NCBI GenBank assembly: GCA_026929865.2
Contig: CM049400.1
Span: 25,324,501 to 25,388,500 of the forward strand
Length of the DNA stretch: 64,000 nt
Source of the DNA: Hyperoplus lanceolatus
Lineage: Eukaryota; Chordata; Actinopteri; Uranoscopiformes; Ammodytidae
Direction of reading: 5' to 3'
The notes under the pieces were generated by a model, which was given only the letters and a program-made list of their open reading frames with translations, searched no databases and was not told where the DNA came from. A program made the translations under genes and the position numbers. Of the stretch, positions 13,509-26,680 are shown piece after piece; within the stretch, counting starts at the first letter, position 1; every line of letters starts with the position of its first letter.

Positions 13509-14583
13509 TAGTCTGGCATGACCACTTCCGCCAGCGTCTATTCGCTTGCGGCGGCAAGCTACTTAGCCCTGACGCAGCCCCCTCCTTTTCCGTGTGCTGG
13601 CTTTCCCCTATTGTGATCCCCCTCAAATTCGGAAACAATTCGCTCAGTCAACCCGTGTGCTTGTGTGCAGCGCTCTCTCTCACACACACACACAGGGTGT
13701 GAGAAGTCACATTACTGTATAACAGAAATAAAGTGTGGCAATACTTAATAATATTGGCGGCGGTGGTCCGGGACACAGCCTAGCCTAGCTGTCCAACTTC
13801 ATTGTACAACTACCCCCGGGCAGAAATACCCTCATAAACTCTGGAAAATGAAGCGTGGGGGTTTGAATTGAGCACCGGACCTTATAACCAGCTAGATTAA
13901 GATCCGCCGTTCCCTTTCTTTGGTGAATTAGGGACTAAGCAGCGGTGTTTTAGCGATGGGGAAAGATTCCAACGGCTTCCACTATCACCTAGCAACTCTT
14001 ACGGCTACTTGCTGCAGTTGGTGTAGCGCTCACAACGTCAAAACCCTGTTCTGCCTGTAAACAGACGGACTACGGCTCTGACTACAGCGATAGGAGGTGG
14101 TGACATAAGTTCTCGAATGCTAAAAATTCTACTCGACCGCCGTAGCCTTGCCTCTCAACTACCGATGATAATGTTACCAGAGATAACACTACGTGGCTAG
14201 TTAACTCCGGTTAAGTTATCCCGTGAGCTCCTCGGGGGCTAAAATGTATGGTGTCTTGACATGCTGGTTAGAAAGCAACACACTATGTATATTCCTTTTG
14301 TCTTTAATAATTTTTGTGTGGCGTTTGCGGGTTTAGCCATTTCTCTGACAGTCTCTGGACGTGAAGACGTTCCATCAAAATAAGTCCCCCCCCGGCACTA
14401 TTTTGCAGGACACCGCTGCTGCTTCCCGGGGTTAGCCCCGCCCTAGATGCTTGTGATTGGTTTAAACAAATACAAACAGGCTAGCCCAGTTTCCCCCGGT
14501 TTCCCCACCCGAATAGACGGCTCTAAACAGAGTGCTTCCAGACCATACTACTTGCTGTAGTTTGGTCTGGCTTTGCGAGACTA
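13509..14583. mobile_element. DNA transposon with perfect 9-bp target duplication
   Basis: The 9-mer tgtgctacc stands at 13500-13508 and again at 14584-14592. The element starts tagtctggcatgacc and ends, read on the other strand, tagtctcgcaaagccagacc, so the inverted ends are imperfect. Its 1075 bp are distinctly more GC- and CpG-rich than the flanks. No transposase ORF is seen. Nine-base duplications are typical of Mutator-like elements, but the superfamily cannot be settled from termini alone. The element at 34869 has related ends and the same duplication length. Confidence 0.8.
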
Positions 14584-14592
14584 TGTGCTACC

Positions 14593-17500
14593 AAATGCTG
14601 GAGATACATAGCTCATATCCCTGAGACCCTGAAATGTCTTGATCATTTCAGACAACCTTTAATTTGCTGTGATATTCTGTGAGAAGAAAAGTAAATAAAA
14701 ATATGTGAATTAATTATGACATCAATTAGGAATTTGAGTCCGGCAAATGAATCAATTTCCACCGTGTAACCTTCCAGTTGTGTTGTGTGAGCCATGGTTT
14801 TCCCTTCTTTATTATTGATTTATGGTCTTTCATTTTCCAAGTGCATTATATAGTCAACCTCTGCTATGGTTGCCGGATCACACTTGAACTAAAATGTATT
14901 CCACTCTATTTGTGGGTTTTCACACATCAGAATAAACCCCTTAGGATCACACTTTACTAGCTGACGTTTTTGTGTTGCTAATCGCTCTCCACCTCCACAT
15001 GCTCTCCACCTCTTTTGCTCTAAATATGTTACTTCCGCACAGGGTTTCATCATGCAGTAAAAAAAAACTATTGTATTGTTTGTGTCCTTATTGTGTCATT
15101 TAAATACATGGTCAGCCAAAACAATGTCCCAGAATACTTAAGTCATGACCATATGTTAAGATACGTCATTTGCATAAGGTACCATAAATTACAAAAAAAA
15201 AAAAAATCAGAATTCAGTTTTTAGCACCTACTTGACTTTTACAATAGAATCCCGAAACCTCAAGACAATGAGCATTCAATTGAAAGATGTGTTGAATTGG
15301 AAAATCCTCAAATAAGATTAGTTATTATGCAGTGAGAACAACACATACATGTTTCAAGCACAAAACAATATGATATAAGTGAAATGTGTCCGTAATGAAA
15401 TGTGGAAGTATCTTCAAAAGTATTGTTTTTCAGTTGCTTCCTTTTCAAGGGCTGCACCGCATGTCTGATCAGTCTTTGTATTATCCTCTATTGCACACAT
15501 GCCAAGTATTTTTGTTGCCTCCTGCTTCAGTGCTCTGTGGAACTGGATCACAGCCTCTATATAAACAACACTTTGGAGTTATGCTCCACAGGCTGCAGAA
15601 AAAAAAAGATTTTTTCTTTTTTGCATTCCTGTGAGTACATATCTTTTTGCAATCAATAAGGCTCTTACATATAACATCATCCAATACCTTAGTTGTCCCA
15701 TTATTGACAAGATTTCATTTATTTTAGATGTGTTCATAAATTTAGCTCAAAATATCTCTGAAAAGAAGCTGTTTTGTGTATCCATTATCTGTAGAATGAA
15801 ATAAACCTGCCGTGGTGGTAGATGGAAGGACATCTTACACTGTGAGAGAAGAGGCAGTGGAGTTAAAAATATAAGCAAGTAGAAAAGTCACATGGTTCAG
15901 CCATTAGCAAATTAGATTCTCTGGGAGCGAAACCTGTTATTGGGCCTTGCCATGACCTCAGTGACTCTCAGCATTTCCCAGCACATGGACGCCAGAGGAG
16001 GCTTTGTGTTCGATTCAGGAATGTGATGCTTCTGTGTTTGATGCAGCTGTAATTGCGTTACCTGGGGTGTAGAGGTCAGCTCCTCCACCTGTCTTTGGTG
16101 CATGACATGTTGCTCTTTAGATAACATTTCCGTATTACGATTCCCTTCCTAGAAGGCCTATAGTGCTAGTTTGTTTTGAGTGGCATCCTCCCTGTCACCT
16201 TCACACACAGGGCTTTCCCATGCTATACACAACTGTGTGCCTTTATTTATCCTGCTGTGTTTTGCAGTGCTGATGAGCAAATTTCTCTGCGGTCCTTTAG
16301 CCCGAATTACAAATCCTGTTTGTAGTTAAGCAGGTGGGAATGCTGAAATGAGGATTCATCTTTGAAAAGGTACATATAGTAATCAAATGTGTTATGATCT
16401 CAGTCCCACAAGACTTGTTGTTTTATCTCATCATTCTCGGTAACAGCTAGAGCCAGACAGATCCTGGCATTTTTAGGCAGTTACAAATAATGTTGGTTGG
16501 TAGTTAAGGCCTGTGGAGTCAATTTGATTTGACATTTTTCCTACCTACTGAATTTGATAACTTTCTTAACCCCCTGCAGCTAAATTGACTAATTATCTGC
16601 TGGATGATTCTTGAATAAATACCTTTGGTTTTAGTTCAAAACATTGCAGTCTGTATACACCTCAAATGGGTATTAATGTATATGCATTGTATTTTCAAAA
16701 TTGCATTGTGTTCCTACTGCCTACTGCCAGAATCCACAGTTGTTGTAGTTGGCCATAGCCAAAACCATGCTTATTTTATCATTCTTTGCTTCTGCATCTT
16801 GGACTAGAGATTACTTTCCTTCCTGTCAAAGTGTAGAATGACTATGTGCTGCAAATGATTCACTATCACCATGAAAGACAGAGCACATAAGAGCATGTTG
16901 ATAGTCCTCCATCCATCTTAACATGTGCAAATGTGTGCACAGCAGACCCTATGCTTGACTGCCACAACAATGAATGGTTATAAATACTCCATAAGCTTTG
17001 TTCAAGTTGTCTGCTCAGGTGTTTATGCATAGCTCGTTAATGGACTTTTTGTTCTGGCGACAACTGGTGGTGCCCCCACTTCAGGATGTGGCACTGTACT
17101 TCCCGGTCGTCCGATTAACCCCAGCCATTGCTTCATCTCTGTTAACAACGTATGAACTCAGTTCACATAATCGGGGCTATTGGGGTGCTCAATGATATTC
17201 ACATGTCTTTGGGCTCAAGGCTATAAAACTGCCATCCATAGTAATGCGAACACATTACTGTCCACAGCCTTCCCAGTACAATTTTATTTCTCCAGTGTGT
17301 TGGTTCTGTGGGACCCTACTCGGAGACAGCTTCCTTATGCTTTATTTTTCATGGGCCAAACAGAGTGTTATTACAGTCCTCCTATATGGTGCCCCAGGTT
17401 TGAGGCTGCTGTCGTCATTAATTCTGGGCTGAGCGCAGTGTCGCTATACGACCCATTACAAACCAACACCTCCATCTTGGCCCTTTGGTGATGCATTGCT

Positions 17501-20500
17501 CTGCACTTCTCATTAATAACCCCAGCTGCATATAGCTTGGTGGTGGAAGAAGAGGGGTAAGTGGGTCGAGCCGACGATGAAACCTATACACTACAGTCAC
17601 TGGTCCATATAGGCTCAGGGAAGCCGAAAAAATGAATGGCACTACATTGGAGGGGAGCCTTGGACCACCTGCATAGGCTAATCACAATGATGATCTAGTT
17701 GGGCTAAAATAACATCCATCCTACAGTAGCTATTTCTACTGATGCCGCTTAGAAATTGATTTGTGGTGAGCATCTGCAGTATGGCTCTACAATACTCTTT
17801 CAGGAGAGAACACTGTGGTGCAGGAGAAGTTGAAAGTCTGTTGTATAAATAAAAACAGCATACAGGTCCCCCTCCACCTCGACTTTGCAGGAGCAGGAAT
17901 GAATGGCATGTAACTGAGAATAAAGACTCCCATTGTCCCATTGTTTTTCAGAGAGAAGCCAGAGTTCTTCTCCTGGTTGCTTTCCCAATTTTCAGTGGGA
18001 GTTTCTCCAACTGTAAAACTGTTATATTTCAGTGTGAGGTTTCCCATCTTGACAGAGATGTAATACTCTGTTTCCTGCCCAGGGACTACAGATGAAAATT
18101 AGCTTATAGCTAAATCTGGTACTGCTTATGTGCAGTACATTGTCCCTGTTCAATAAACAAACAAACAAACAAACAAATAAACAAATAAATAAATAAATAA
18201 AATCAGCATTCAATTATTATCATTAAATAAATATATATTTAAGTGGTTTTTAGCTCAGGATCTAGTTAGTCTAATTTCCCATTGTGAGCCACAGACTTAG
18301 CATTGGAACCTTGGAATGACTCCTATGTATGAGGTTGGTGATGGTGACATTGGAGAAGAATACATGTAAAAAATGTATGCTATTTCTAGGAGATGGACCC
18401 ATATGTGACTGAGGTTATCATAATTCATGCAAAGGGTTAAAGTGTCAATATCAGTCCTGTCAGACACATATTAGAGAACATGGGAGGATTTATCCTATAA
18501 ATGATTGATTTTTTTCCTCGGACACCTGCAGTAAAAATCACTGTTCCTTCATATTTGATGGCCTTGCCTTTTTAACATCAGTGTCTCTGCTCTTGCTCTC
18601 TGGAGCTTTTCTCACATTTACATTATGTTTAAAAAAAAGGGAGGAGAGCATGGCCTTGATATGATCCAGTTCAATGTTACAGGTTTCACTTGGATTGTTG
18701 TTAACAAGCTGTTGAAATGTTCTCTTGCTTTTTATGAGGCACTGTCATGCTTTCCCAAAAAAAAATCTCTTGACTGTTGCGGAATCAAAAAAAAAATGTT
18801 TAAACGCTGCAGTTGAATACAGAATTTAGATTATTTCCCTTTAAATGCATTTGTAAATGGTTTGCCCAGTTAAAACTCTACAGACAGGCACATTACATCT
18901 CAACAATACATGCAAGCCAGGGAAATACATTTAAGTATGAACATTCGCAATTTTATTATTATTAATCAAGTTTCTCACAAAACATTACTATAATGTTTTT
19001 GAAAGGGCTGGATCACAGGTCCTGTCATTGCGTCTGCTTTTTTTAGATTGCTGCATCTATAAAGCTGTATGAATGTGATGTCATAGCTTTTGCATCAGGA
19101 TTCATTTTGTTTTGGAGGCTGAGCTAGTTTCTCTCTCTTCATTGTTTTTGGCACATCCACAACAATAATTAGGATATTCTTCATATCATAATTAGATCTA
19201 AACAGCTGAGCTGGTTCCCTGCCAAGAGGCCGAGGCTGGACGCCAAATATCAGAACTGTAAACAACCCGAGTTCTGCTGCTTCCTTTACTCATACACATC
19301 TTAGACATCCATATTCTACTATCTGCCTCAATGCAAACAGAAAGCATTAGGTCAGGGGCATGCTTTTCATTAGTTTGGCTTCTTAGATTTGACAATTTGG
19401 CTACAGAATATTGACTTCCTTACTGACTGACATTTGCAAAAAGAGAAATTCAAGAAACCAAAAATATTATATATATTTGCATACATGTTTGACAGGTAGA
19501 TGTGTGCTTACTTGCCAGAGTTATCCGAAGATATGACTTGAGTGCAGGGCAATTACCATTCAAACTATAAAAAAATCTAAATCAAATCCTGCAGGCCAAA
19601 AGTTTGTCTTCAGCAAAATGTACCAATTATCACAAATGTTGTCCTTGGCACTGGTTTTTAATACTGTTTAAATTTGCAGTGAATAAATACTGTACCCCAC
19701 GTACATCGGTTACACTCGCACATATCAGTAACTAAATCATTATTGAAGAAATCATTTGAATTCTGTCGTGGACACGAGGGTTGAAAAGAGCATTATCTAC
19801 AATTTCTTTCAGAGGTTTCTGAGGCAGTGCTAAGAGCAAAAAGCACAACGCTCTGTGTCTCATGTGGGCAAGATAAGAAAAAGGTCACAGAACGAAATGA
19901 AGAGTGTGTACGGCATTACACCTTTTATTTCCTTCGCGTCTCAGCTGTTTAGGATGGTAATCTCTCCAAAATATTCTGTTCCATTTTCTTTTCCCTTCAT
20001 ATTTTTTTATCTTTGTCAGACTCACTTGGGGTTGCTTGCCTGTTTCACCTGCTCCTGCATTTTGTCCAAAGGCAGTCTTGTCAGTTGCTCTCAATGGAGC
20101 TGAGAGTTTTCTTTGCGTTAATCAGGAGCATGTGTCACTTGCCTCCAGGGGGATTTGGAACCTCATTAAATAGCAAGGCAATTTGGCAACAACACAGCCC
20201 CTAGAATTAACAGTTGTGTTGAGTGGCAGTGCCAGGATTCCTTGGTGGCTTCATCAAACTGTCACTTGGTGGGATGTGCAGAGGCTTCCTCATAAAAGGC
20301 CAGCTTGTATCACTGAAAGTTTGATATTTGACTCTTGACAGCAACTGATGTTCAAAAAATGTTCATCATATTAGGTAGGCCTTTCCATTAGAATCATTTT
20401 GCTAAGGCTATTGGCTTTGAGAATGAGGACCAAGGGTTGCTGGAATGTAAACTGGGAGCAGGAGAGAGCTGCTTAACTTTGATAGTGTAGAAGTTAGAGA

Positions 20501-21900
20501 GTTGGCCCAACATGCTAACATTTGCAGATTACTATAGTTTAATCCGTTCCATACACTTTGCTCTTGTCTTTTCTAAAATAAGATGCTACCCGCCAACTCC
20601 TTTAAATGCGTCTCTTATAGACCAGGCATGTGGAGAACTCCAAAGCCTGACAGGCCTGCTGTGCCTTGTTATTGTTGCCAAGCAATGATTTGACAAGTGC
20701 TGTTTGGTGGAGGGGGTTTAGCGAATGAGCACTTTAATGTCGTTTTCCTCTGATGTATAGGCTTTGTAAGTCTGATGAGTATTCACAGTAAAATGCCAAT
20801 TTCATAATAACAGTTGGTGACGTGTTGTGTGTTAACAGAGGAGAAAGTAGACAGAAATATTGTTCCTGTCTGACCATGGAACTTTTTGTTGGTGGAGTGT
20901 TACTGAGGATATTTAGTGTCAGAGGAAGAACTTGCAGCTACAGTAGATATCAGAGCTTATGGAAACTGGGAGTGACGAATCTGTGAGTTATTTGCTTCGG
21001 AGATTTTAAAAGACTGGATTTAAACTTATGGCTTGCAAGGGAAATGGAAATATGCTTTTGGCCTCCAGTTCACCTCTAGCATTTCAAAATACCAGGACAC
21101 ACCATCAGTCTGTGTATAACCACTAACTTCTGAAGAACTGACATCTGGTCACACCTCCTCCTGGGCAATTCTGTTGCGAGCTGTTAGCTTCTGACTCTGC
21201 CCCATACACGACACACATAAATACTGTCTTAAAGTGGAGAGTTTCTGAAGCGCCCGGCACTTATGTGTGATGGTAAGATCGCCGCCAATTAAAAGAGTGA
21301 AAGTCCAGACATGTTGCTCCGTCTGTTGGGAGGGAACGATGATTATTAGCTTGTGCTAGGGGTTATTGCCGCTGCCAAAGCTGCCCAAAAAGCCACATGT
21401 TCATAAATGAACCATGAAAGGATTTGTGTGCCTGTATGAGTTGATAAGAGGTGTTTTGTGTGCATTTAAAAAAAAAAGAGATAATTGACATCTTGGAATA
21501 CATCCATCTTCTGCAGACCTGTTACTCTAGAAATAACAGCAGATGCTATTTGTTTGGTAGTGATAATAACAGTTGTAAGAATCAGAGAACAATGGAGGGC
21601 GCCGACACAGTCTCCTCATCTGCCACTGACACCTCTAACTTTTCCTATTCCTATCTGTTTCATCCCCGGAGTATAGCTGTCGTCTGCGGCCCAGGCTCAG
21701 TTTCCTTGGCTAAGGAGATCTTGTTTCCCCTAGAGCAGGCTATGCTTGTGTTTCATCTTTCATCCTCCCTTCGTACATCTCTGAAATGGACAACCTTTAA
21801 AACAACTGGTGGTAAGGAAGAGAATAGTCAGATTTGACCTCTTTGTAAAGTGGATACAAATTATGTATAGTTTTCTCCATAGACAGCCATGAGTAGGCTA
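14593..21900. other. Non-coding stretch, no gene recognised
   Basis: About 7.3 kb without supportable genes. Short ORFs at 15386-15659, 17180-17491 and 21451-21837 lack any recognisable domain or consistent splice context. Segments near 16990-17660 and 20580-21400 have higher complexity and could include conserved non-coding elements. Confidence 0.4.
18157..18205. repeat. (AAAC)n/(AAAT)n tetranucleotide repeat
   Basis: A compound tetranucleotide tract with aaac units followed by aaat units. It is a simple repeat with no other function apparent. Confidence 0.9.
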
Positions 21901-21911
21901 ATAGCGGCCCT

Positions 21912-21981
21912 GGTAACACTTTACAATAAGGTACACAAAAATAAGAGTAGTTACCCTTGTACCTTATTGTAACGTGTTACC
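21912..21981. mobile_element. 70-bp foldback mini-element next to the large composite
   Basis: The sequence opens ggtaacac and closes gtgttacc, with ttacaataaggtac near the left and its complement near the right, so it folds back on itself. The pentamer gcggc stands before it (21904-21908), between it and the next element (21982-21986), and after the far end of the large element (30045-30049). This looks like two adjacent insertions sharing a target, or a deletion derivative left beside its parent. Confidence 0.65.
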
Positions 21982-22074
21982 GCGGCGGTAACACTTTACA
22001 ATAAGGTACACAAAAAAAGAGTAGTTACCCTTTTAAAAAGAGTAGTTACCCTTCCAAAAAAGAGTAGTTCCCAG

Positions 22075-24277
22075 CAAGGGCGTTGGAACCGGGGGGGACG
22101 GAGGGGACGTGTCCCCTCCAATATTGGAAACAGGCGCATTTGTCCCCCCCAAAAATGATACCGCAAGGAGAAAAATATTTGATTTTGAAAATGGTTTTAT
22201 TTTGAAAGCGCAACACAGCTTCTTGTCACCGGCCTCCTAAATGTGTTTGTTTTGCCCCGAACCAAGCCTTTAAGGTAGCGCGCAGGGTTGGGAGTTTAGG
22301 CATTCAGGCGGGAGTGCCCAATGGAGTGCTTTAACGCAGCGCTGCCTAGAAGGCTGCGTTGAGGGCACACAACACCAGTAGAACGCTACTCGGTTACTTT
22401 TTTCACACGATAACCTGTTCTTTCTGTTAGTAAATGCTCTGCGCAAAAGCTCATTCACTTCCTACTTCATCCAAACCGACTTAAACAGCTCTCTGTGTAT
22501 CGTATCGCTAATTTAAGTCTGTAAACAAACCTAGTGCTGAGTCCGCCTCTCTCATGCTGCTGCTGCTGGCACATCAGACGTTCACTGCTTCTGGACGTTA
22601 CCCAGCATGCGCTCTCTAAAAGCCTTCTGCTCTATGGGCTCGGGCTGCCTACTGTAAATATGGGTTTTCAGGTCGATGCAAGGTGAGATTTTTTAAAAAA
22701 GAAAATAAAAAAGGGTGACGTTTTTATTCATGAAACATTTGGAAACTAAACTTGCAAGAATTAAATCTCCCACACAGTAACATTCAAAGTATGATTCAGT
22801 GTTTCCCCCACGTTCACACAGCAGCGGCGCGCCACCGCTGCTATATTTTCTCCGCCGCTATTAAAATCCTCCTCCTCCTCATTATTATTCTACTTTTTTT
22901 CTTTCTTTTTTTTGGTACGTATGCCTAGCTCATTTTAGAAACGGGGCAATGCCTAACATAAACGCTGTCCATGCGTCGGAGGTGAATGTAACTTACTCGG
23001 CGGAAAACAGAAACTAACGGAGGGGATCGGCTCACTGTAGAGTCCCTTTAGTCGCGCTGTCAGTTTTCCGTCAGGGCTCTGTGTATCCGGGCTCGAGACA
23101 TACAAACAGATCGCGGAACATTCACTAACGAAACAGTTAGTGGCTGAGCGAAAGAATGTGGACTACTGTAGGCTACTGGTGCAAATTCCACAACTCATTA
23201 CTTGTGTTACAGTTTTGTACAATATGTATTCATTTATATTTGGCTGCTCCACCAGTTAAGTTTCAGTTTCGTTTTTCATCTCCGTGTCGGACAGCTGTTC
23301 GCTCAGCTGATGGGCTCGAGCCTCACGGAGCAGACAGCGGGAGTCAGTCTAAAGTCAGCGATGATCACTCTCGCAAATCAAAAAGCTAAATTATAAAATA
23401 AAGCTATCTCTTCCTCCCTCTGTCTGTCTGTATAGGGCCTATATTTCTCTCTCCACTGCACACACACTGAACCTCTCCTCACTAGTTTTAAGGAAGCAGA
23501 AGGAGGATTATACCCTCATTTTGCACTTTTAAATATTAGAAGATTGCAGGCAGGTAAAATAGGAAAATCATTTTCTGTGTTGTGGCATTTTGTGTTTAAA
23601 TATTCATTTCTATACAAAAATGTCAAAATCTGTAAGTAAAGACAAAAAAAGGCAAAGTTGCAACACCAATAATCCCATCTATCTGAATAGTAATTAGTGC
23701 ATATTCTCCTCTCAAAGTGCACTAGATCAATGCATTAAAATGTAAAGGGACCCCCCTAGGACGTTCAGGGACCACGCCACCGCTGCTGAAAAAAATCCTG
23801 CGGGAAACACTGTGATTGCAAATCATATATACTGATTGTTGTTTGTTTTTTTACATTGGATGTTTTTTCTTGTTATTTTACTACTTTTGTCTGGAAAATT
23901 CGTTAATATCAGTGTTTCTGCATAAGTGTATTTTCAATTCATAGATATGGTGATATTTCATCAAGTTCTGAGGTGTCTTTGTGAAGGGATTCAACAGGTG
24001 TTATGCAAATTATTCTGTATATTTGATCTATTTATTATTTTCAAAGCAAATTTGAAAATGTCATATTTTTGCTTTCCATGGAAGGTGGCAGATGGTTGTT
24101 ATACTGATGTGGAAAGCTTCTGGTAGTAGTGCTATCATGGTAACCCCCCCCCCCCCAGCTGTGCCAAAAAGCAGGCGCAGAGGTCTTGCAAGGGCAAAAA
24201 ATGTCCGCTCGCGCGCTCAGCTCGCGCTCGCGCTCGCTTGTGTCCCCCCCAATGTTAAACTCGTTCCTACGCCCCTG
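22075..24277. mobile_element. hAT-type element inserted near the left end of element 24281-28568
   Basis: A perfect 8-bp duplication, gttcccag, lies at 22067-22074 and 24278-24285. Ends are caagggcgttggaac and, on the complement of the right end, caggggcgtaggaac. The 8-bp duplication and short inverted ends fit the hAT superfamily. Subterminal ggggggac tracts recur on both sides. No intact transposase is seen; another element (22797-23812) lies inside. Confidence 0.8.
22797..23812. mobile_element. Element nested in the hAT copy, ends cagtgtttccc
   Basis: Starts cagtgtttcccccacg at 22797 and ends in cgggaaacactg at 23812. A subterminal agcagcggcg/cgccaccgctgct pair makes the ends complementary further in. 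TGATT flanks both sides (22792-22796, 23813-23817). The ends resemble hAT termini, but the duplication readable here is 5 bp, not 8. ORFs inside are short and unconvincing. Confidence 0.65.
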
Positions 24278-24763
24278 GTTCCCAGGTCGAAAAGAAGTAT
24301 ACTTAATTGCATAAAAAATATACTGGAAGTTCAAATAGTATGTTTGAAGTACATTGGTATTTCTAAAGTACTTACTTGAAATGCATTACAGATACCCTTT
24401 CTTGCACTTTAACATACTAGTCAAAAGTGTACTTTGATTACTAGTGTATTTAATATATGCTAAATTATGCTTCTAAAAAATATACTAAAATGTAAGCATA
24501 TTATTTTGAACATTTTAGTGTACTTACCCAAAACATATTTATTTTATGCTTATTTATAGTGCTATTTTATAGTGCTTTGTTTAAGTACATTTAAAAATAA
24601 TTCCACTTCAAGTGCTATAAATGTATAGGCTACTTATAGCATGTTTGCTTTAATTGGTACCACATTATATTATTATGTAATGCACAAGTGCTTCAGTCTT
24701 CTTACCAGAAGTAGGATTTTTGAAGCATGGTTTTCTTATACATTTTAAGTATATTTTTATTAA

Positions 24764-25382
24764 CCCATTGATGACTATGGCAATCTAGGATGCATGTCCT
24801 TAATGCCTGAGGGTTTTCTGAAAAAATAGTACGAATTGTCAAGTCTACCAAAACCTTAATATCTAAGCCTGTGTAGCACATAGAAACATGAAATAAAATA
24901 CATTTAAAAGTTAAGGTTCACAGGTTTTATTTAAACATGCTCCCTTAGCGCTTACACACCAACAAATTTTTCTAAAAATCGTCAAAATTAGATGGGGGAG
25001 AAAAAAAAGAATAAATAATATAAAATATTTTGTGTGATTTTCGTCAGTAGCCTATAGTGGACCTTGATTCTGCGCACCAAACGCCACTAACTGTTCTGTA
25101 ATACACTATCACTGACACAGCCGGCTTATTTTATTTTATTATTTTGTTTTATTTTTAATTTTTAATTTTTTTGATTGATGTGATTTTCGCCAAACCACAC
25201 AACTTTTGGGTGACCACGTGGTCTTAAAAAATCAACAAAACCCACCTCATGTGTATTTGAACCAATGACAGTGCATTCTATGCTGCGCATGCCATGAAAA
25301 TTAGATAAAGTAACAATGCTGCACGATGCAGCATCAGGCAGGAGAGGCAATGTGGCATCGCGCAGCAGCCGTCATCAATGGG
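24764..25382. mobile_element. TTAA-flanked element, 619 bp
   Basis: TTAA at 24760-24763 and 25383-25386 flanks exact 12-bp inverted ends, cccattgatgac at the left and gtcatcaatggg at the right. A local hairpin, gctgcacgatgcagc, lies near the right end. There is no coding capacity. TTAA duplication suggests a piggyBac- or Kolobok-mobilised MITE. Confidence 0.8.
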
Positions 25383-25868
25383 TTAAAGCATATCAATTCA
25401 TTTAAACTTCATTATACTATACTGTAGGTAGCTATAATCCGTGCAGGTGTAGTTTAACAAAGTGCACTCCTAATGTATTATATCTCAGACGTATACTAAT
25501 GTAACTTTTAATCAAAAAATTCAGATTTTTTTGTACTTATAAAATGTATTTTATGTACCACTGTACATTATAGTTTAGGCCTACTTATTACAAAAAAAGA
25601 AGAAAAAAACATCTCAATAGTTCATTACAACACTATACCAAATAGGCATATTGTTTAAACGTACCCCCTTTAATCTAACATGTAACATTGTTTTAAATGG
25701 CTTCCACAGGTGACATGGTGAGATCTTCACCAAACGGAAAAAACAAAAAACAGACAGTCATCACAGTGCATTTAATTCGACCAATCACAGTCCACGTTTC
25801 CGAATCAAATGTGCATACTGGCCAATCGGGGGCCAGTCACCGAGTCACGTGACACATGAACGTTGCGA

Positions 25869-26494
25869 CAGTGTTGCCAACTTAGCGATTTTGTCGCTAT
25901 ATTTAGCTACTTTTCAGCCCCCCCTGGCGACTTTTTTTTCAAAAAGCGACAAGCGACAAATCTAGCTCTTTTTCTGGTGTAATTGGTGACTTTTTCGCCG
26001 AAGCAAATATCACTTTTAACGCTTCTCAACGAGCAGCGGGAACCTCCCGGCCCGTCCCCCGTCACAGAGCACTGACAGACGGCCCGGTCCTCGCGCAGCA
26101 GCCCCTCCCAGCTGCGGTCAGAGCAGGAGATACACCTCTCCGCTCGTGTTCCGTTAGCATCACTATTAGCAGTTAGCAGCTTTTCCCACCTCTTCTACAG
26201 TCTACGAGTAGTGCAATTCAAAATGTTATGCAGTGCTTTTTTAAACCATGAGCATGTATGATTACTGCTAGACTTAACATTATCACATTGGTTGTTTATG
26301 CGATTGTCACGTTCATAACACTAGAACCTCATCTATGCAAATATTACTGTATAAACCCCTGTCTACAAATATGCAAATTAGGCGATGACGTCATCTATAA
26401 ATATGCAAATTAGGCGATGACGTCATCTGGCGACTTCTAGCGACTTTTTGGACAGCCAATAGCTACTTTCCTTACTGAAGAGTTGGCAACACTG
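25869..26494. mobile_element. hAT MITE with perfect 8-bp target duplication
   Basis: cgttgcga is found at 25861-25868 and at 26495-26502. The ends cagtgttgccaact and agttggcaacactg are exact inverted repeats. Inside are inverted gcgactttt/aaaagtcgc-type words near both ends, and a tandem duplication described separately. At 626 bp with no ORF it is non-autonomous. Confidence 0.88.
26335..26425 (+). repeat. Tandem 32-bp duplication carrying octamer and CRE motifs
   Basis: A 32-bp unit is repeated twice, each copy containing ATGCAAAT (26371-26378, 26403-26410) and the palindrome TGACGTCA (26386-26393, 26418-26425). A third ATGCAAAT is at 26335-26342. These words match the consensus sites of POU/octamer factors and of CREB/ATF proteins. 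Whether they act here is unknown. Confidence 0.75.
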
Positions 26495-26680
26495 CGTTGC
26501 GAAGATTTCCGTTGCTGATAGAGACATACGGATGGGGCCAAGAAAGAAACGCCGTTTGAATAATCGTTTCCAAGGTTTGCTTTGCTTCATGATTCGGACA
26601 TCGGCAGATGGACTGCTCAGAAATAATAAAAGGGGAACAAATAAGAACGGAATATCAGTCAGCTCCGGTCAGCAACCGTG

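Noticed and set aside
17180..17491. 103-codon ORF in non-coding stretch
   Set aside because: No recognisable domain or splice-linked neighbour; low-complexity hydrophobic composition.
21451..21837. 128-codon plus-strand ORF
   Set aside because: No domain, begins in a poly-A/lysine tract, and no neighbouring exon candidates.
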